A stretch of 64,000 nt of DNA from Coriaria nepalensis (Eukaryota > Streptophyta > Magnoliopsida > Cucurbitales > Coriariaceae): contig CP114488.1 of assembly GCA_027186245.1 (NCBI GenBank), positions 11,575,501-11,639,500 on the forward strand. The letters run 5' to 3'. Of the stretch, positions 21,167-32,030 are shown in pieces. The notes below the pieces were generated by a model, which did not search any database, was not told the DNA's origin, and was given only the letters and a program-made list of their open reading frames with translations. Within the stretch, counting starts at the first letter, position 1. The number at the start of each line of letters is the position of its first letter. The position numbers were made by a program, and so were the translations under genes.

Positions 21167-22210
21167 ATGGAATATGCAAAGCATACGGGAAGAATGGGGA
21201 TGAAGAACAACAGCGGATCTGGAGGAGATATTATTCAGGTGGAAGGAGGGCACATAGTAAGATCGGTGGGGCGGAAAGACCGTCACAGCAAGGTGTTTAC
21301 GGCTAAAGGTCCACGTGACCGCCGCGTGAGATTGTCGGCCCATACCGCCATCCAATTCTATGACGTTCAAGATCGGTTGGGCTATGACAGGCCCAGCAAA
21401 GCCGTTGACTGGCTAATCAAGAAAGCTAAATCCGCTATTGATAAGTTAGCTCAGCTTCCTCCACCTTATATTCCACATGCAACCACTGATCATCAAGAAG
21501 ATGACGACCCAAATGCCAGCACACAACAACAAGAAACGGGTATGGCAGTGGAGGAATCAGAGACACCTGCTTATAACAACAATTTTGAGACGTACGCCGC
21601 CATAGAAGATACCATGAAAAGCTTCTTCCCGATTACAAGCTCAACTACTAACAATCCCTGTATCAACAATTTCCAGAACTACCCTTCTCAAACAGAAGAT
21701 CTTTGCCTTTCACTCCATAGCTTTCCCGATCAACAAGCTCTCTTCACCGGCTCAACTAGTGCTCCTCCTCAAGTGGGATTTCATGAAGCTAATAATTATA
21801 ACCAGGGAACAATGGCTATGGTTGCTGCTTCTTGGAATAGAGAAAGAGCTAGAGAGCATGAGGAAGAAGAAGAACAAGGCGGGTTTGTTTTTCACAGTTC
21901 GCAGCCATTGTTAGACGGTTTCGGACCTAATATGAGGGGAACCCTTCAGTCCAATTTCGCGCCTGCTAATTCATCGGCGTCTACTTTTTTTACTTGGAAC
22001 GATCTTTCCATTGCGTCTGAGAAGAACCAGAGAATTAGTAGTACTAGTCATGACAATCAGATTCATCAATCTTCCATTTTTGGGACCCGGTTCAGTACAG
22101 ATGGATATCTTGGATTTAATATTCCGGGAAGGATCGGAGAAGACCATGAGAACGGTATCGTTTCTGACAGACCTTCTTCCTCTTCTTCTTCTTTAAACTC
22201 CCACCATTGA
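21167..22210 (+). CDS. CIN-class TCP transcription factor, TCP4-like
   Basis: Single-exon protein of 347 residues. The basic helix-loop-helix TCP domain spans about residues 35-93: [20 protein letters not shown] is the basic part and [17 protein letters not shown] the helices, as in class II CIN-type TCPs. After it come acidic and Gln/Asn-rich linkers, the MRGTLQSNF motif at 256-264, whose codons hold a miR319 site, and a C-terminal block [11 protein letters not shown] with a Ser-rich end typical of TCP3/TCP4/TCP10. These nuclear factors bind GGNCCC-type sites and promote leaf cell differentiation, jasmonate synthesis and maturation. The leader is long and pyrimidine-rich, with no upstream intron seen. 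No defect is visible. Confidence 0.92.
   Translation: MEYAKHTGRMGMKNNSGSGGDIIQVEGGHIVRSVGRKDRHSKVFTAKGPRDRRVRLSAHTAIQFYDVQDRLGYDRPSKAVDWLIKKAKSAIDKLAQLPPPYIPHATTDHQEDDDPNASTQQQETGMAVEESETPAYNNNFETYAAIEDTMKSFFPITSSTTNNPCINNFQNYPSQTEDLCLSLHSFPDQQALFTGSTSAPPQVGFHEANNYNQGTMAMVAASWNRERAREHEEEEEQGGFVFHSSQPLLDGFGPNMRGTLQSNFAPANSSASTFFTWNDLSIASEKNQRISSTSHDNQIHQSSIFGTRFSTDGYLGFNIPGRIGEDHENGIVSDRPSSSSSSLNSHH
21934..21954 (+). promoter_or_regulatory. miR319 target site within the TCP coding region
   Basis: The last 13 bases, CCCTTCAGTCCAA, pair perfectly with the 5' end of miR319 (UUGGACUGAAGGG). The remaining eight pair partly, as in known CIN-TCP targets. It encodes RGTLQSN in the conserved position after the TCP domain. 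Transcript cleavage by miR319 is established for TCP2/3/4/10/24; here it is inferred. Confidence 0.88.
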
Positions 22211-22984
22211 GATTTCAGACAGCATTTTATAAACTGCTACTTAACTAAATCAACCACGTTTTCTTTTTCCCCTTTTGATTTGTTGATTATAAGTTAGAAT
22301 TTGGCTTATGTTTTCTGGTTGTTTGATATGAATTCAATCCCAATCCCACGTCTCCTGCAATATTTTTCTTTTTCTATCATTATTGTCTACTTATTTTTTT
22401 CATTAGATGTAATGATAATACATAATTACATATTAGAGCTTCTACCATATTGCTAATGTAGAGAGGGTAACTCGTCCAAGAAAGAGATAAAAACAAAAGA
22501 GGAGGGAATGGAAGAAGCATCTTTGCGCTTGGAACAATGACGCAGCTAGTGAGGTAGTAACTGCTGGTTGAAAACTATTTCCAAACCCCCTATTGGTCCT
22601 GGGTTAGGCCCAGGCCTTTTGAGAATTTCTGGAATGGCTCGCCTTGGCATGAAGCCCTACAATCTAAGTAGCAAACCTTATATGGTCCCTACCTTGTAAG
22701 TTCTCTTAACGGAGGTAAGGTGGAAATGTTATAATATGGCCCATTTTTAGGATTGGGTCAAAATTTTAACTGCTAAGCGGCATGTTACAAGAAACTACCG
22801 GATGTTTCATCATTTTTATTTGATGTTTGTATCCTACAAAGTTATGTTACTAGTTGGTAGCAAAATTAAGTAGAGAAATTTGCTGTTTCGAAAATTTATT
22901 GCTCGACTATAATTCACGACTATCCACTATTCCCGTAGTTTCATAAGAAATTCAGTATAGGAAAATGGTATATAATATAGACAA
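22211..22984. other. 3' flank of the TCP gene and intergenic DNA
   Basis: I see no reading frame with recognisable content. Confidence 0.4.
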
Positions 22985-23660
22985 GAAAAATTCAGCCCGA
23001 TGTAGTGTCTTACACATCTCTCATCGAATCTTATTGCTGTGAAAAGAATTTTCGCAGAGTGAATTAAATTCTTGGAAGGAATTGAAGTTAATAGATGTAG
23101 TCCTTGTGCAATAACATGCACCATCATAATGCACGCTCTAGGAAAAGCAAAACAGATTAATGATGACATGGAGATTTACGAGAAGATGAAAAGTAAAGGT
23201 TGTGTTGCTGATAATTCGTTCTATAGCTCGTTCATATGCATTCTTAGTCAATCAGGGTAGATTGAAGGATGCTAAAGATATATTCGAGGATACAACAAGG
23301 CAGGAAGTGAGTCCTGATACATTGCCTTATAACACAATAATATCTTCTGCTTGTGCTCATTCCAAAGAGAGAGACTGCCCTCGGTTTGCTTAAGAAAATG
23401 GAAAAAGAGAGCTCATGCAAGCCTGACACTAAGACATACCATCCATTTCTGAAGATCTGTTGTAGGAAAAAGTGGATCAAAGTGCTCAAGTTCTTACTGG
23501 CTCATATAATGAAGAATCATCATGTAAATATAGATGTGGGGACTTACGCAGTTCTAGTAAGTGGGTTGTGTAAGAGTGGGATATTGGGAGAGATGAGTAC
23601 ATTGCGTTTCAGAAGATGAGGAATTGCGTGAAAAAAATGGAGCCCGATAGATGAGTGAAT
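22985..23660 (+). pseudogene. Fragment of a P-class mitochondrial-type PPR gene
   Basis: Three frames give PPR motifs in order: IQPDVVSYTSLIESYCCEK, then CTIIMHALGKAKQINDDMEI with MKSKGCVADNSFYSSFI, then GRLKDAKDIFEDTTRQEVS. These are followed by LGLLKKMEKESSCKPDTKTY and NIDVGTYAVLVSGLCKSG, and FQKMRNC near the end. The last blocks resemble the C-terminal region of At3g04130-type PPR proteins. At least two frameshifts occur (near 23240 and 23390), and the 5' half is absent, so it is a decayed partial copy. It is unrelated in class to the PPR pseudogene at 14.5-17 kb. Confidence 0.8.
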
Positions 23661-23846
23661 TGCGCCGTCGGAGGAGGAGAAGCGCAGGATAAGAGATTCG
23701 TCAAGAGAAGAAAATAGATTCATGAAGGGGGAAGACTTTTGTGGAAGGGAAAGGGTAAAAACAAAATAAATGAAAATTGAGAGGGTTAAAAATAATTAAT
23801 CGCCCAATTTAATTATGTGTCAGCTTTGTTAACATGGAGAATCGCC

Positions 23847-23939
23847 ACATACATACATACATACATACATACATACATACATACATACATACATACATAC
23901 ATACATACATACATACATACATACATACATACATACATA
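23847..23939. repeat. (ACAT)n microsatellite, about 93 bp
   Basis: An uninterrupted tetranucleotide repeat of about 23 copies, the longest simple repeat in the window and likely polymorphic. Confidence 0.97.
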
Positions 23940-24327
23940 GGTTCTCTGTCTTCTGTGTTTGAGTTTGGGCTGATATCAATCTGTTGTATTGGGTTAGATA
24001 TCAAATAGAAAAAAAAAAAGATTCAAAATTTTTAATTGAAATAATAATAAAAATATTTTAATATTATTTATTTATAACTTTTTTATTTATAACACTTTTT
24101 TAAAAGACAAGTACCAGTATCCAGAAAAGTACCCACTATGATAGGGTCATCTAACACAGCAGTAGCACAGTATGAATGAATCAGCTCTAGAAAGTACTCA
24201 GTCACTACTCTCTAATATCTCCTTTTAGGCATTCTTCTAGTCCTTCTCAACGACAAAGATGAAACCTTTTTTGCTTTCCCCTAAAATCTTCTTAATGGGA
24301 AAGAAAGTACAGATGAGTTACTGCTGA

Positions 24328-25110
24328 TCAACCTAAGATCATTCGTGTGATTGAGATGCACAAGTGAACCGTAATCAATGGCCATACCAACCACATCGGC
24401 GCGATCTGATCAGAGCCACTGATATCGTCACTGGGCCCCAATCCTACCGCCGTCGTTGAACTTGAAAAGCTTCCATTGCTCACTGATGAGCTGCTGTACC
24501 CACAAAAAAATAAAAACCCACAAATTAATTTGACACGATCTCTTCACCTTCTTCTGCAAATTTCATATAGAAACAGAATGAAATCAGTGTAAAAAGATCA
24601 AACCTTGATGGGATTTTGCAGTTACCAAAACCTGAAACAGAGGCCACAGCATTGAGTTCTTAAAGCCCTTAAATAAAAGTTGTTTAAATTTGGAGAAATA
24701 AACAGCCAAAAGATCCTAAATTTAAGGTTTACCAGATCATAATTCAGAAAGAGATAATATTTTGAAGGGTACTGACTTGGATTTATGGAGGTGAGAGCAG
24801 CTGCATTCTGGAAATAGCAACTGTCATCGGTCATGCCGTGTTTGATGAAGTAATCGTTGAACGCAAACGACGCCGTGTTCTGTACGTCGTTTGGGTCGTA
24901 GCAGGGTCCACCTTGCTGGATTGGGCCACAGTCGGCGCCGCCTTGCCCACACGCCCAGTCCAGTGCGGACTGGAGCGAAACATCTTCCGCGTTGTTCTTG
25001 GCCACGCACCAGAGCTGCACCCCGCCTCCATTTTGGCCCTTGTTCGCCGCCTGGCCTAGAGGAAGCACCGCCGCTAATAAGAAGAAGAAAGATAACTTTT
25101 TTAACATCAT
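24328..25110 (-). CDS. X8/CBM43 protein, plasmodesmata callose-binding-like
   Basis: Three exons: 24777-25110, 24604-24631 and 24493-24328. The phases agree and give 175 residues. An N-terminal signal peptide (LSFFFLLAAVLPLGQA, cut near residue 21) precedes one X8 domain, about residues 33-125. It has WCVAKNN, ALDWACGQGGADCGPIQ, GPCYDP, FAFNDYF, SCYFQ and FGNCKIP, which supply the six expected cysteines; the tiny middle exon carries FGNCKIPS. The third exon adds a Ser-rich linker and a hydrophobic end (WLVWPLITVHLCI), as expected for a GPI-anchor signal. PDCB proteins bind callose at plasmodesmal necks in the wall; binding here is inferred from the domain. The long Ser linker and GPI tail exclude a secreted glucanase. 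The gene looks intact. Confidence 0.88.
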
Positions 25111-25561
25111 TTTCGTTGAAGCAGATCGGAAATGGAGACTGATGGAGTATGTAGAGGCGCGATGGTTACAAACCGTATTTCTGAGAGCGAGAGTGAGAGA
25201 GAGAGAGAGAGAAGGTGACAGACACTTAACTAGTGAGTCGTATTTCTGACCGTTTTATTCTCGAAAAGTGTCGATCTCGTAAGACTCATGTTCGCGGTAA
25301 ATGTAAAAACCGTAAATACGAGATTTTATGACAGTTAATTTTGAGTCAACATAAATAATTTCAGATTTATGACTGTTTTAGTTTTTAGTCAATATAAATA
25401 AACCACTTTTATTTCTTCTCATCCAACTCGTGTTACAACCCTTTCAAATTTGTTTTCTAATGAACAAATGAAGCATCAAGTTTACAAGAATTTCTTGTAT
25501 GAATTATTTTCATAATCAAATTCCCGTAATCTCATCAAGAAAACAGTATTTGTAGATCGAT
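25111..25561. other. Intergenic DNA
   Basis: This has a short (GA)n at about 25195-25211 in the leader of the X8 gene, then AT-rich DNA. I see no gene. Confidence 0.4.
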
Positions 25562-27587
25562 CTAAGACCATCCGACAAGGTAATTAAGGACATAAACAAG
25601 CAGAATGGAAAATGGGTAAAGTGCAAAAGCCGACATGCACGTCCACATTGTTGTCCGAAAACCAGCAATAATCCCCCATCAAAACACAAACTATTAGAAT
25701 CACAAGCACTTCCGATGAGAAACTCCACGTCAACCCTCTGAAATAAACCAGCCCCATGAACACTGACAGCGACAGAACATTACTCACAGTCACCGACCCA
25801 TATATCTGCAAAACGCAGAAAAAGCAAAGAAATTCTCCTATAAGAAATTAGTCTGATAAATAAAATAATGTATGAATTATATTCAGCCTAGAAATATCAA
25901 ATTTGAAAACCATATTTCTTTTATTTTTACCTCTGAATATGTTAATGATGCAGTTCTGAGCTTCTTCTGGCTTGAGAATATCAGAGTGGAAACAATCTCG
26001 CTTGAGCTAGCAAATGGCAAAATGACAAAGGAAACGAAGAACGAAGAAATGCTGGTTGCGGTTGAGAAGTTATCGACAGCATCAACGATGTGAACAGAAA
26101 CGACAGCAGCAATTACAGTTCCGACAACTAACATCAAGACAGCTCTTGTCGTTTTCCATTTCGCGTTTTCGACCATCTTCTACATCCTCATCACTCTGTT
26201 CTTCCACCAAACGTCTCTCTTCCTCCTCTGTTTTCCGGTTAAACTCCGTTAGCAGTTTCAATGTTTTCCGTCTATCCATTAGAATCGAAGAACGCTTTGC
26301 ACGGTTAATCCATCTAGATATCCCTTCGATAAACTCGTTAGAATCTATCCGAGAATCTTCAGAGGAGTCAAAATCTTTCATTACGTTTTCAACTGCAGAA
26401 TTAACATCCACCTCTAAGTCTTCAACTTGGATTCCTATCATTAGAGCCCTTAGATCCGAATGTGAAAGGAATCCATCTGAATGCCGATCAAGTGTCCTAA
26501 ATAACCTGTCATCAAATAACACAGGGTTGAGAAAATATTTACCCCTGAACTATATCAAAATTAAATTTTACACCCCTTTTGTTTTTAATGATCAATTACT
26601 TGTTAATAACTTCGTTGTTCGGCTGGCCTTCATCCGTAAGAAGGTTTCCAAGCGCACGGGTTTTTAGACATTTCAATACTCCTGACATTAAATGCCTATG
26701 CTTTGCATAAGCAAGCTTTCTCTTTTGAATCCATGGCTGGAAAATTTGATAGAAACAGTAAGCGATGAAGAAACAGATCGAGAGGATGAATGAGATTAGA
26801 ACTGCTAAGCTGGTTTGAGAAGTTATTTGAACTATGATGAGTGGGATAACTGATAACGCCATTATTCTTGCAGCGTAACAGGTCCAAATATCAGTACTGA
26901 CCCCTGATCCTGCAATTTGTATAATTTTTTAGGTTCTGAAATGTGGGGGTGAATATGAAATATGTAATAATTTTACCTGTTAAGCTAAAGATTTTAGTAT
27001 CTTTTTGATCCAACTGCTACTGAATTCTCGAGGTCACATTTGCCCACTACGAGACAAGAGGGCCCACATGATTGTTAGAAGCAAGATAGGCAATACTTAC
27101 CAAGAATTAAGACTCAGCTTGAAAAGGAATTGTTAATAATAAGAATCAAAGGATCGAAACAGAACGAAATACTTACCAAGAATGATGAAAGCGTCAGGAA
27201 GAGAGCTCAAGATAGGCAAGACGAAGCCACCGATGATGCCCGGACCAAGAACTCGCAGCAAAATCTCGCTTCCTTCGGATAGCAGCCTGGCTCCCATGAA
27301 CATAATGTACCCATAAGCAACTATCAATAACACATTTCCTAAGATATTGCTACTACAAGGCGAAAACTCATATGTCTCCGAGCATGAGCTGCTATTCGAT
27401 TCGATTAACGGACTTCCAAGAGTAATAAAACTTGGTCCCCCATTAAGACTGTCGATTCCGTCTGAGATCATATCGGTGAATGAGTCGGGACTCGTTATCA
27501 GGCGACCGTCACAAGGCCGCAGGCCAAAAGAACATAGAAGATGAGAACATGAAGAAGAAGAAGAAATAGTGAAAGCTTCTTAGCCAT
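25562..27587 (-). pseudogene. NCL-type EF-hand Na+(cation)/Ca2+ exchanger gene with three frameshifts
   Basis: Minus-strand exons follow plant NCL/EF-CAX proteins. Exon 1 (27180-27587) has a signal-like MAKKLSLFLLLLHVLIFYV, then after a frameshift near 27505 TSPDSFTDMISDGID, GYIMFMGARLLSEGSEILL and PGIIGGFVLPILSSLPDA, the first exchanger repeat. Exon 2 (from 26909) has GSGVSTDIWTCYAARIMA and membrane spans. Exon 3 (25931-26505) has two EF-hand loops, DRHSDGFLSHSD and DSSEDSRIDSNE, then after a frameshift near 26173 the second repeat (IVDAVDNFSTATSISSFF). Exon 4 (25562-25805) has a third frameshift in a run of five G near 25672, before FRTTMWTCMSAFALYPFS. Intact relatives move Ca2+ across the tonoplast or plasma membrane. 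With all three shifts no complete exchanger is made. One-base homopolymer errors in the assembly remain possible. Confidence 0.8.
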
Positions 27588-27650
27588 GTTTTAGCTAGCT
27601 AGCTAGTTCTTAGCCATGTTTTAGCTAGCTAGTTCTTAGCCATGTTTTGT
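27576..27650. repeat. Triplicated start-codon segment
   Basis: The segment TTCTTAGCCATGTTTTAGCTAG occurs about three times, with ATG complements at 27585-27587, 27615-27617 and 27641-27643, separated by CTAG repeats. On the minus strand each copy reads AAAACATGGCTAAGAA. The two upstream copies run into TAG after four codons (MAKN). Confidence 0.9.
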
Positions 27651-28068
27651 ATATATTTTTCTACATATTTATATTGTAAATGTTGCAAGCTACGTGCTTA
27701 AACAATGACTAACGTGAGAGAATGAGATGGTTTAAGTCAATGCATTTCCTTAATACGTACGACACATCAAGTCAAACAGTAAAATCCTGAGGATTCAACA
27801 TATTCGTGTTGGACATTCACGACATATCGAGTTGAAAGTATATTGGGCTTTATACGACCCAAAAAGGATTCTGATCTTCCCTCCCAAGCCCAAAACGATA
27901 ACCCGAATCCCGACAGATGAATCACATCAGTCACTGTTGACTGGATTCCATTGGCCCGTTAATTTTTTGGCCATAGTCACTGCGCAGCAGAGTTCGTTAA
28001 CGCGTCACCCTCGTCGAGGTTTCCGATCACCTTCTACTTGTCTTGTTTGCAAAGTTTACGAGAGAGAA

Positions 28069-29411
28069 ATGGCGTCCCGGGAGAGAAATAGGGAGGAAGA
28101 TTATGTGGTGGAGCTGATCGTGCCTGATGCACCGGCATCGGAAGCTGATCCTTCTGCCGTCTCCGATGTAATAGCTTCTCTTTTAGCTCAGGCAGAGAAG
28201 CCTAAGATCAATATCTTCACCCTCAGTTATCCGTGAAGAAAACCTCCGGTAAGTGTTACTATACAGCTCATTAGTTGAATTAGTTTCAATTTCTGAATCA
28301 CAGCTTTTTTTATTTTGCTTAGCTGAATTGCCATTTTTTTAATATATATTTTAGGAATCTAGCTGATCAGGTTGTTATTGTTTTAGCTGTGATAGGATTA
28401 GATTCTCTTTAATATATTCAAAACTAGTTTAAGTATTCGGCTGAGCTATAGAAGTAGAGGAAGTTGAGGTGACAAAATTGAGATTCGAGTTTCCAATATG
28501 GTATCAGATACAAAGTGGGAGATTCCAATGTTGCGGATATCTTGTTGTTCATTTGCAGGAATAATTAACAAAAGAATATGAAAACAAGATATCTCCAGTA
28601 ACTCAATTTGTTATGTGGGGTGGAGTGGATCAAGATACTCTGGTCTACTATGTATGCCGGTATCATCTACCATGTATTTTTTCATGGAAGTTATATCCCA
28701 TGTTTTTTCTTGTTAGTAACATTTATGTTTCATTCAGATATCCTGTTCCAAAGTTACCTTCAGATATGCTACCCTGCCAGATATTCCTGTTCCAAAGTTT
28801 ATTTTGTTGTCTTTCATCTTTCATTCTTTTTTTATCATACAACTTTTGTGGTCTTCTTTCTCACTTTATCCCTTCATTTTCTTACTGCGGTTCAGTTTTT
28901 ACTCCATTCTTTGAGATATGCTACCCTGCACGATGTACAGTTGTAATGGTACTGTCTTATTTGTGGTCGGGGAGGAGTGGACAACCTATTTTTGGATAGC
29001 CCCATGTCAGGATCCTTTCGGTTTCTAGAGCTATAATGGGACTTCTGTCAACGATGAGTTTTGTATACTGTATGTTTCTTATTCTTTCAGTTTCGTGAAA
29101 CCACTAAGGGTTATCTCGTGGTCGTAATCATGGTTTCGATTTCGATGGTTTTGATAGGGGTCCTAGATTACCTTCAGATTCTTACACTGATGATGTTTGA
29201 TTTCGTGGTACGCATCTTTGGTATTAGATTTCGATGCATCATCATTTGAAACTTTTTATACTAACTCATACAATAACGAAAATACGATCATTCTTCATTC
29301 GAAGATTACCTTTGTCTCGGGCTATTGTATTGAGCTTTATACCTCCAATTATGGCTTCACTTGTGGCAAGAATTATGTTTCATGACAAGTTAAAAACTTC
29401 ACATATTAGAG
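28069..29411 (+). pseudogene. Pseudogene of an EamA/DMT-family transporter
   Basis: The first exon from ATG 28069 encodes DYVVELIVPDAPASEADPSA and KPKINIFTLSYP, then TGA at 28234-28236 where relatives have Arg, just before a GTAAGT donor. Later pieces in various frames are WSGSRYSGLLCMPVSSTMYF (28621 on), VVMVLSYLWSGRSGQPIFG (28943-28999), HVRILSVSRAIMGLLSTMSF (29001 on, shifted frame) and LPLSRAIVLSFIPPIMASLV (about 29305-29365), ending at a donor near 29411. This is the order in plant EamA-domain membrane proteins of the SLC35G-like group. The nonsense codon, shifted frames and missing exons rule out a functional product. The region 28730-28930 is expanded by imperfect duplication of AGATATGCTACCCTGC. 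Confidence 0.8.
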
Positions 29412-29705
29412 GTATGTGTCCTTCACTAATTGTAATTTTGATATGTATGCCACGCTATCAAGCTACAGATGAATTTATATGACCCGAAATAGTAAAACAA
29501 ACCAGTGATGACATGACATGGCAGGACATTACCTTCTTTAGCAGACTCAAAATTGACATTGCAATTCCTTGTTATTAACTCCCACTTTTACATAAATTTT
29601 ACATAAAAAAAAAATACTCACTACGAAATTCTCAAAACATGCAAAGTTCATTAGAATGAATAAAACCATTAATCACTAACAAAATCTATAATACATTGAG
29701 ATTAA

Positions 29706-29798
29706 GGATCAGACTAATTGGCTTGATGTCTCGTAACGAGACACATAATCGCACAGTATAATCAGCTTCGATCATCTGGGGAAATAGTCATCATATCC
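29706..29798 (-). ncRNA. Candidate C/D-box snoRNA
   Basis: Read on the minus strand, a 93-base segment starts GGAT, then a perfect C box ATGATGA. It has an internal CTGA (D'-like) about 20 bases on, a hairpin-like GTCTCGTTACGAGAC, and ends with a D box CTGA followed by TCC, which can pair with the GGA at the 5' end. This is the layout of a box C/D snoRNA. I could not match either guide segment to an rRNA or snRNA target by eye, so this is tentative. Confidence 0.3.
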
Positions 29799-31526
29799 AT
29801 CTTATGATTTAACTAGAAAACATCTATCAAAGTAACAAAAACAAAAACCAAATGAAATAAAAAGGAAAAAGAAAAAGAATTGGATCGAAATTGAAGAAGC
29901 CTCAAACAAGCAGTCTGTTTCACATCAAATTGAATTCAGCCGGTAATTCCAACAAAAAAACTATAATTCATCATCGGCTTCGTACTAATGAAAATGAACT
30001 GCAGATAAAAGTTTTTTTATGAAAATGTAATCGCATAAATCGGCTCCATAGATCTATGGTTATGAGATCTACAGGTTCCTATCAAGAATGCAAAACGTAC
30101 AAGACTTGCTATCGGTCCAATCATAGCATCGCCGGTCAATGCTTTCGTAGCTACCGTCGACGTGGCATTGAACCAGAAACTAGAAACGTAAGCAAAAGAG
30201 AGAAACAAAAACTGAAAAGATAGAAATTGTTCCTCAGAGACCCGTTCCAAATCACACACACAGTTCGAACGTGAAACTAAGAATTCCCGACCAAAGAACA
30301 GGGACCAAAACGACGAAGCTCCGATAAGGAGACGAACCGGATTGAAACCGCCATTGGTGGATGGGAAAACTGAGCTCGTATGTGTTCGGACTGCTGTTTA
30401 TAGTGTCATACGGCACTTCCTATCAATTTTTCTGGGCATTCTTCCTCATAGGAATCTGGCTAAGAAAACGCAAATGACGACGAAAAGAGACGCTAACACA
30501 ATAAGCTCATGGTTGAAGGAAAGTTGTGGAAGCCTGTTATATATAGAGAAGAAGAAAGCGCGGCAGCAGCGGCAGTGCAACCACGGAACCCTAATTCCAT
30601 AGATCTTCACCTTGTCTGGGCTGATTTGGGCTTTGGTTAGGGCCTTTGAATTCCCATTTCACAGAAAATGGTCCTATCCTATCATCCTCTAATTGGGCCG
30701 TCAGAAGAACAACATATTGGGCTTCATGATTCTATCCATTTTGAAAAATCGAGCCACGCAACAAATACAAATTCGATGGAGATGAAGCAGTTGAAGATCT
30801 TCACCTGCATCATTAATCAAGCCTTTAATCCAGTTCAATGCCCTGCAGCCTTTTCAGACATAACTCCGACGAACGAGCCTGATTCTGCAAAATGGGAAAT
30901 TTATAAGAGATCGCATATTCCTAATCAATATTCTGAATCTCTGCACCTGATTGATTGTTCTAATCTAATCTAATCTAGAGGTTGAGTAAAATGACAGGCT
31001 TTTATTTCACGTTTGACATTTTCACCTGCCCGCTCCCCACGACACTAATAAGGAAACTGATGCTCTTAATCGTATATAATTAATGATGTTCGGTTAATTT
31101 TCATTAACTAATTCTTAATTAATCAAATTTAATCTTTAAATTTTAAATATTTAAAATACCCGCCGCGGAACCTACGTTAATGATGGCGTCATCCTCCACA
31201 AGCAGACAAAAAAGAAATTCGTACCCGCCAAAAAGAAAGGGGACCCCACAAAACAAGCATATTATTATTATTCCTACGCATATAGATGTGATTGTGAGCT
31301 CACGTTATCTTACTCTAAACCCATCCGCAGTAGATTACGGAGGTTTGTTATATCCTTTCGAGAGATGAGGAAGGGAATCCGAATCTCTGATGCGTTCACT
31401 GTTGCAGAGAGACATGGGTGACTCTGGCGGGAAAGTAATAGATCCCAGCTAACTGAATTTACCGTCAAGCCCATCCCCCCCTCCCCCACCTCCTCTTGAT
31501 AAAGCTTCCGCTTCGTGTGTATGCAG

Positions 31527-31551
31527 AGTAGAGAGAGAGAGAGAGAGAGAG
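31527..31551. repeat. (GA)n microsatellite
   Basis: A dinucleotide repeat of about 25 bases in the promoter or leader of the gene at 32 kb. Confidence 0.9.
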
Positions 31552-32030
31552 CGAGAGTCACCTTAAAAGGAGGACGTGTCCGTTAAGACTCTGATTAGAA
31601 AATTCTGGATTCGACACGATACCCGCCTTGGAAACGAAGCGATTCTTCCTTCTCCTGCCACGAGAAAACTGTGAAATTTCCCCCAATTTCTGTGAATTTT
31701 CCTCGACTTTTTAATGATTATAAAATTCGATCCACATCTCATCATCTGGGTCAAATATCTTCTTCGGGTTTTTGTCTGCGTCTGCGCGTCCTTACTTGTT
31801 GACCTATTCGATCACTCTCCCTGAAGCTTCTCGTATTGTTATGAAGTTATTCTGTGATTGCTTCCTTCACTGCTCTTGTATTCCTAATCCTTTCCTTTGG
31901 AATCTCAATCTTCAAGGTTAGGACTTTTCAGTTAATACGTGCATGTATCTGTGCTCATGATCAATGTGTGAGATTTTGTTTTGGGTCTTGGTTTTTGGAT
32001 CAGTGATTGATGGTGAATTGAGATTGAGTC

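Larger units (their letters stand above)
29412..32030. other. Intergenic DNA with a possible non-coding transcript and the leader of the next gene
   Basis: No protein gene is supported. A snoRNA-like segment at 29706-29798 is listed separately. On the minus strand near 30353 a short frame (MAVSIRFVSLSELRRFGPCS, 25 codons) opens with no recognised homologue. A (GA)n repeat lies at 31527-31551. From about 31750 to 31915 there is probably a 5' UTR exon of the membrane-protein gene, ending TTCAAG before GTTAGG. Confidence 0.4.

Noticed and set aside
23847..23939. CRISPR-like array
   Set aside because: The repeat is a plain tetranucleotide microsatellite without spacers, and the DNA is plant nuclear.
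23813..24008. Open frames on both strands with Tyr-Ile-His-Thr or Met-Tyr-Val-Cys repeats
   Set aside because: They are translations of the ACAT microsatellite.
30017..30259. Minus-strand frame of 80 codons
   Set aside because: It has no recognisable motif, and an in-frame start with context is lacking; kept only as part of a possible non-coding transcript.
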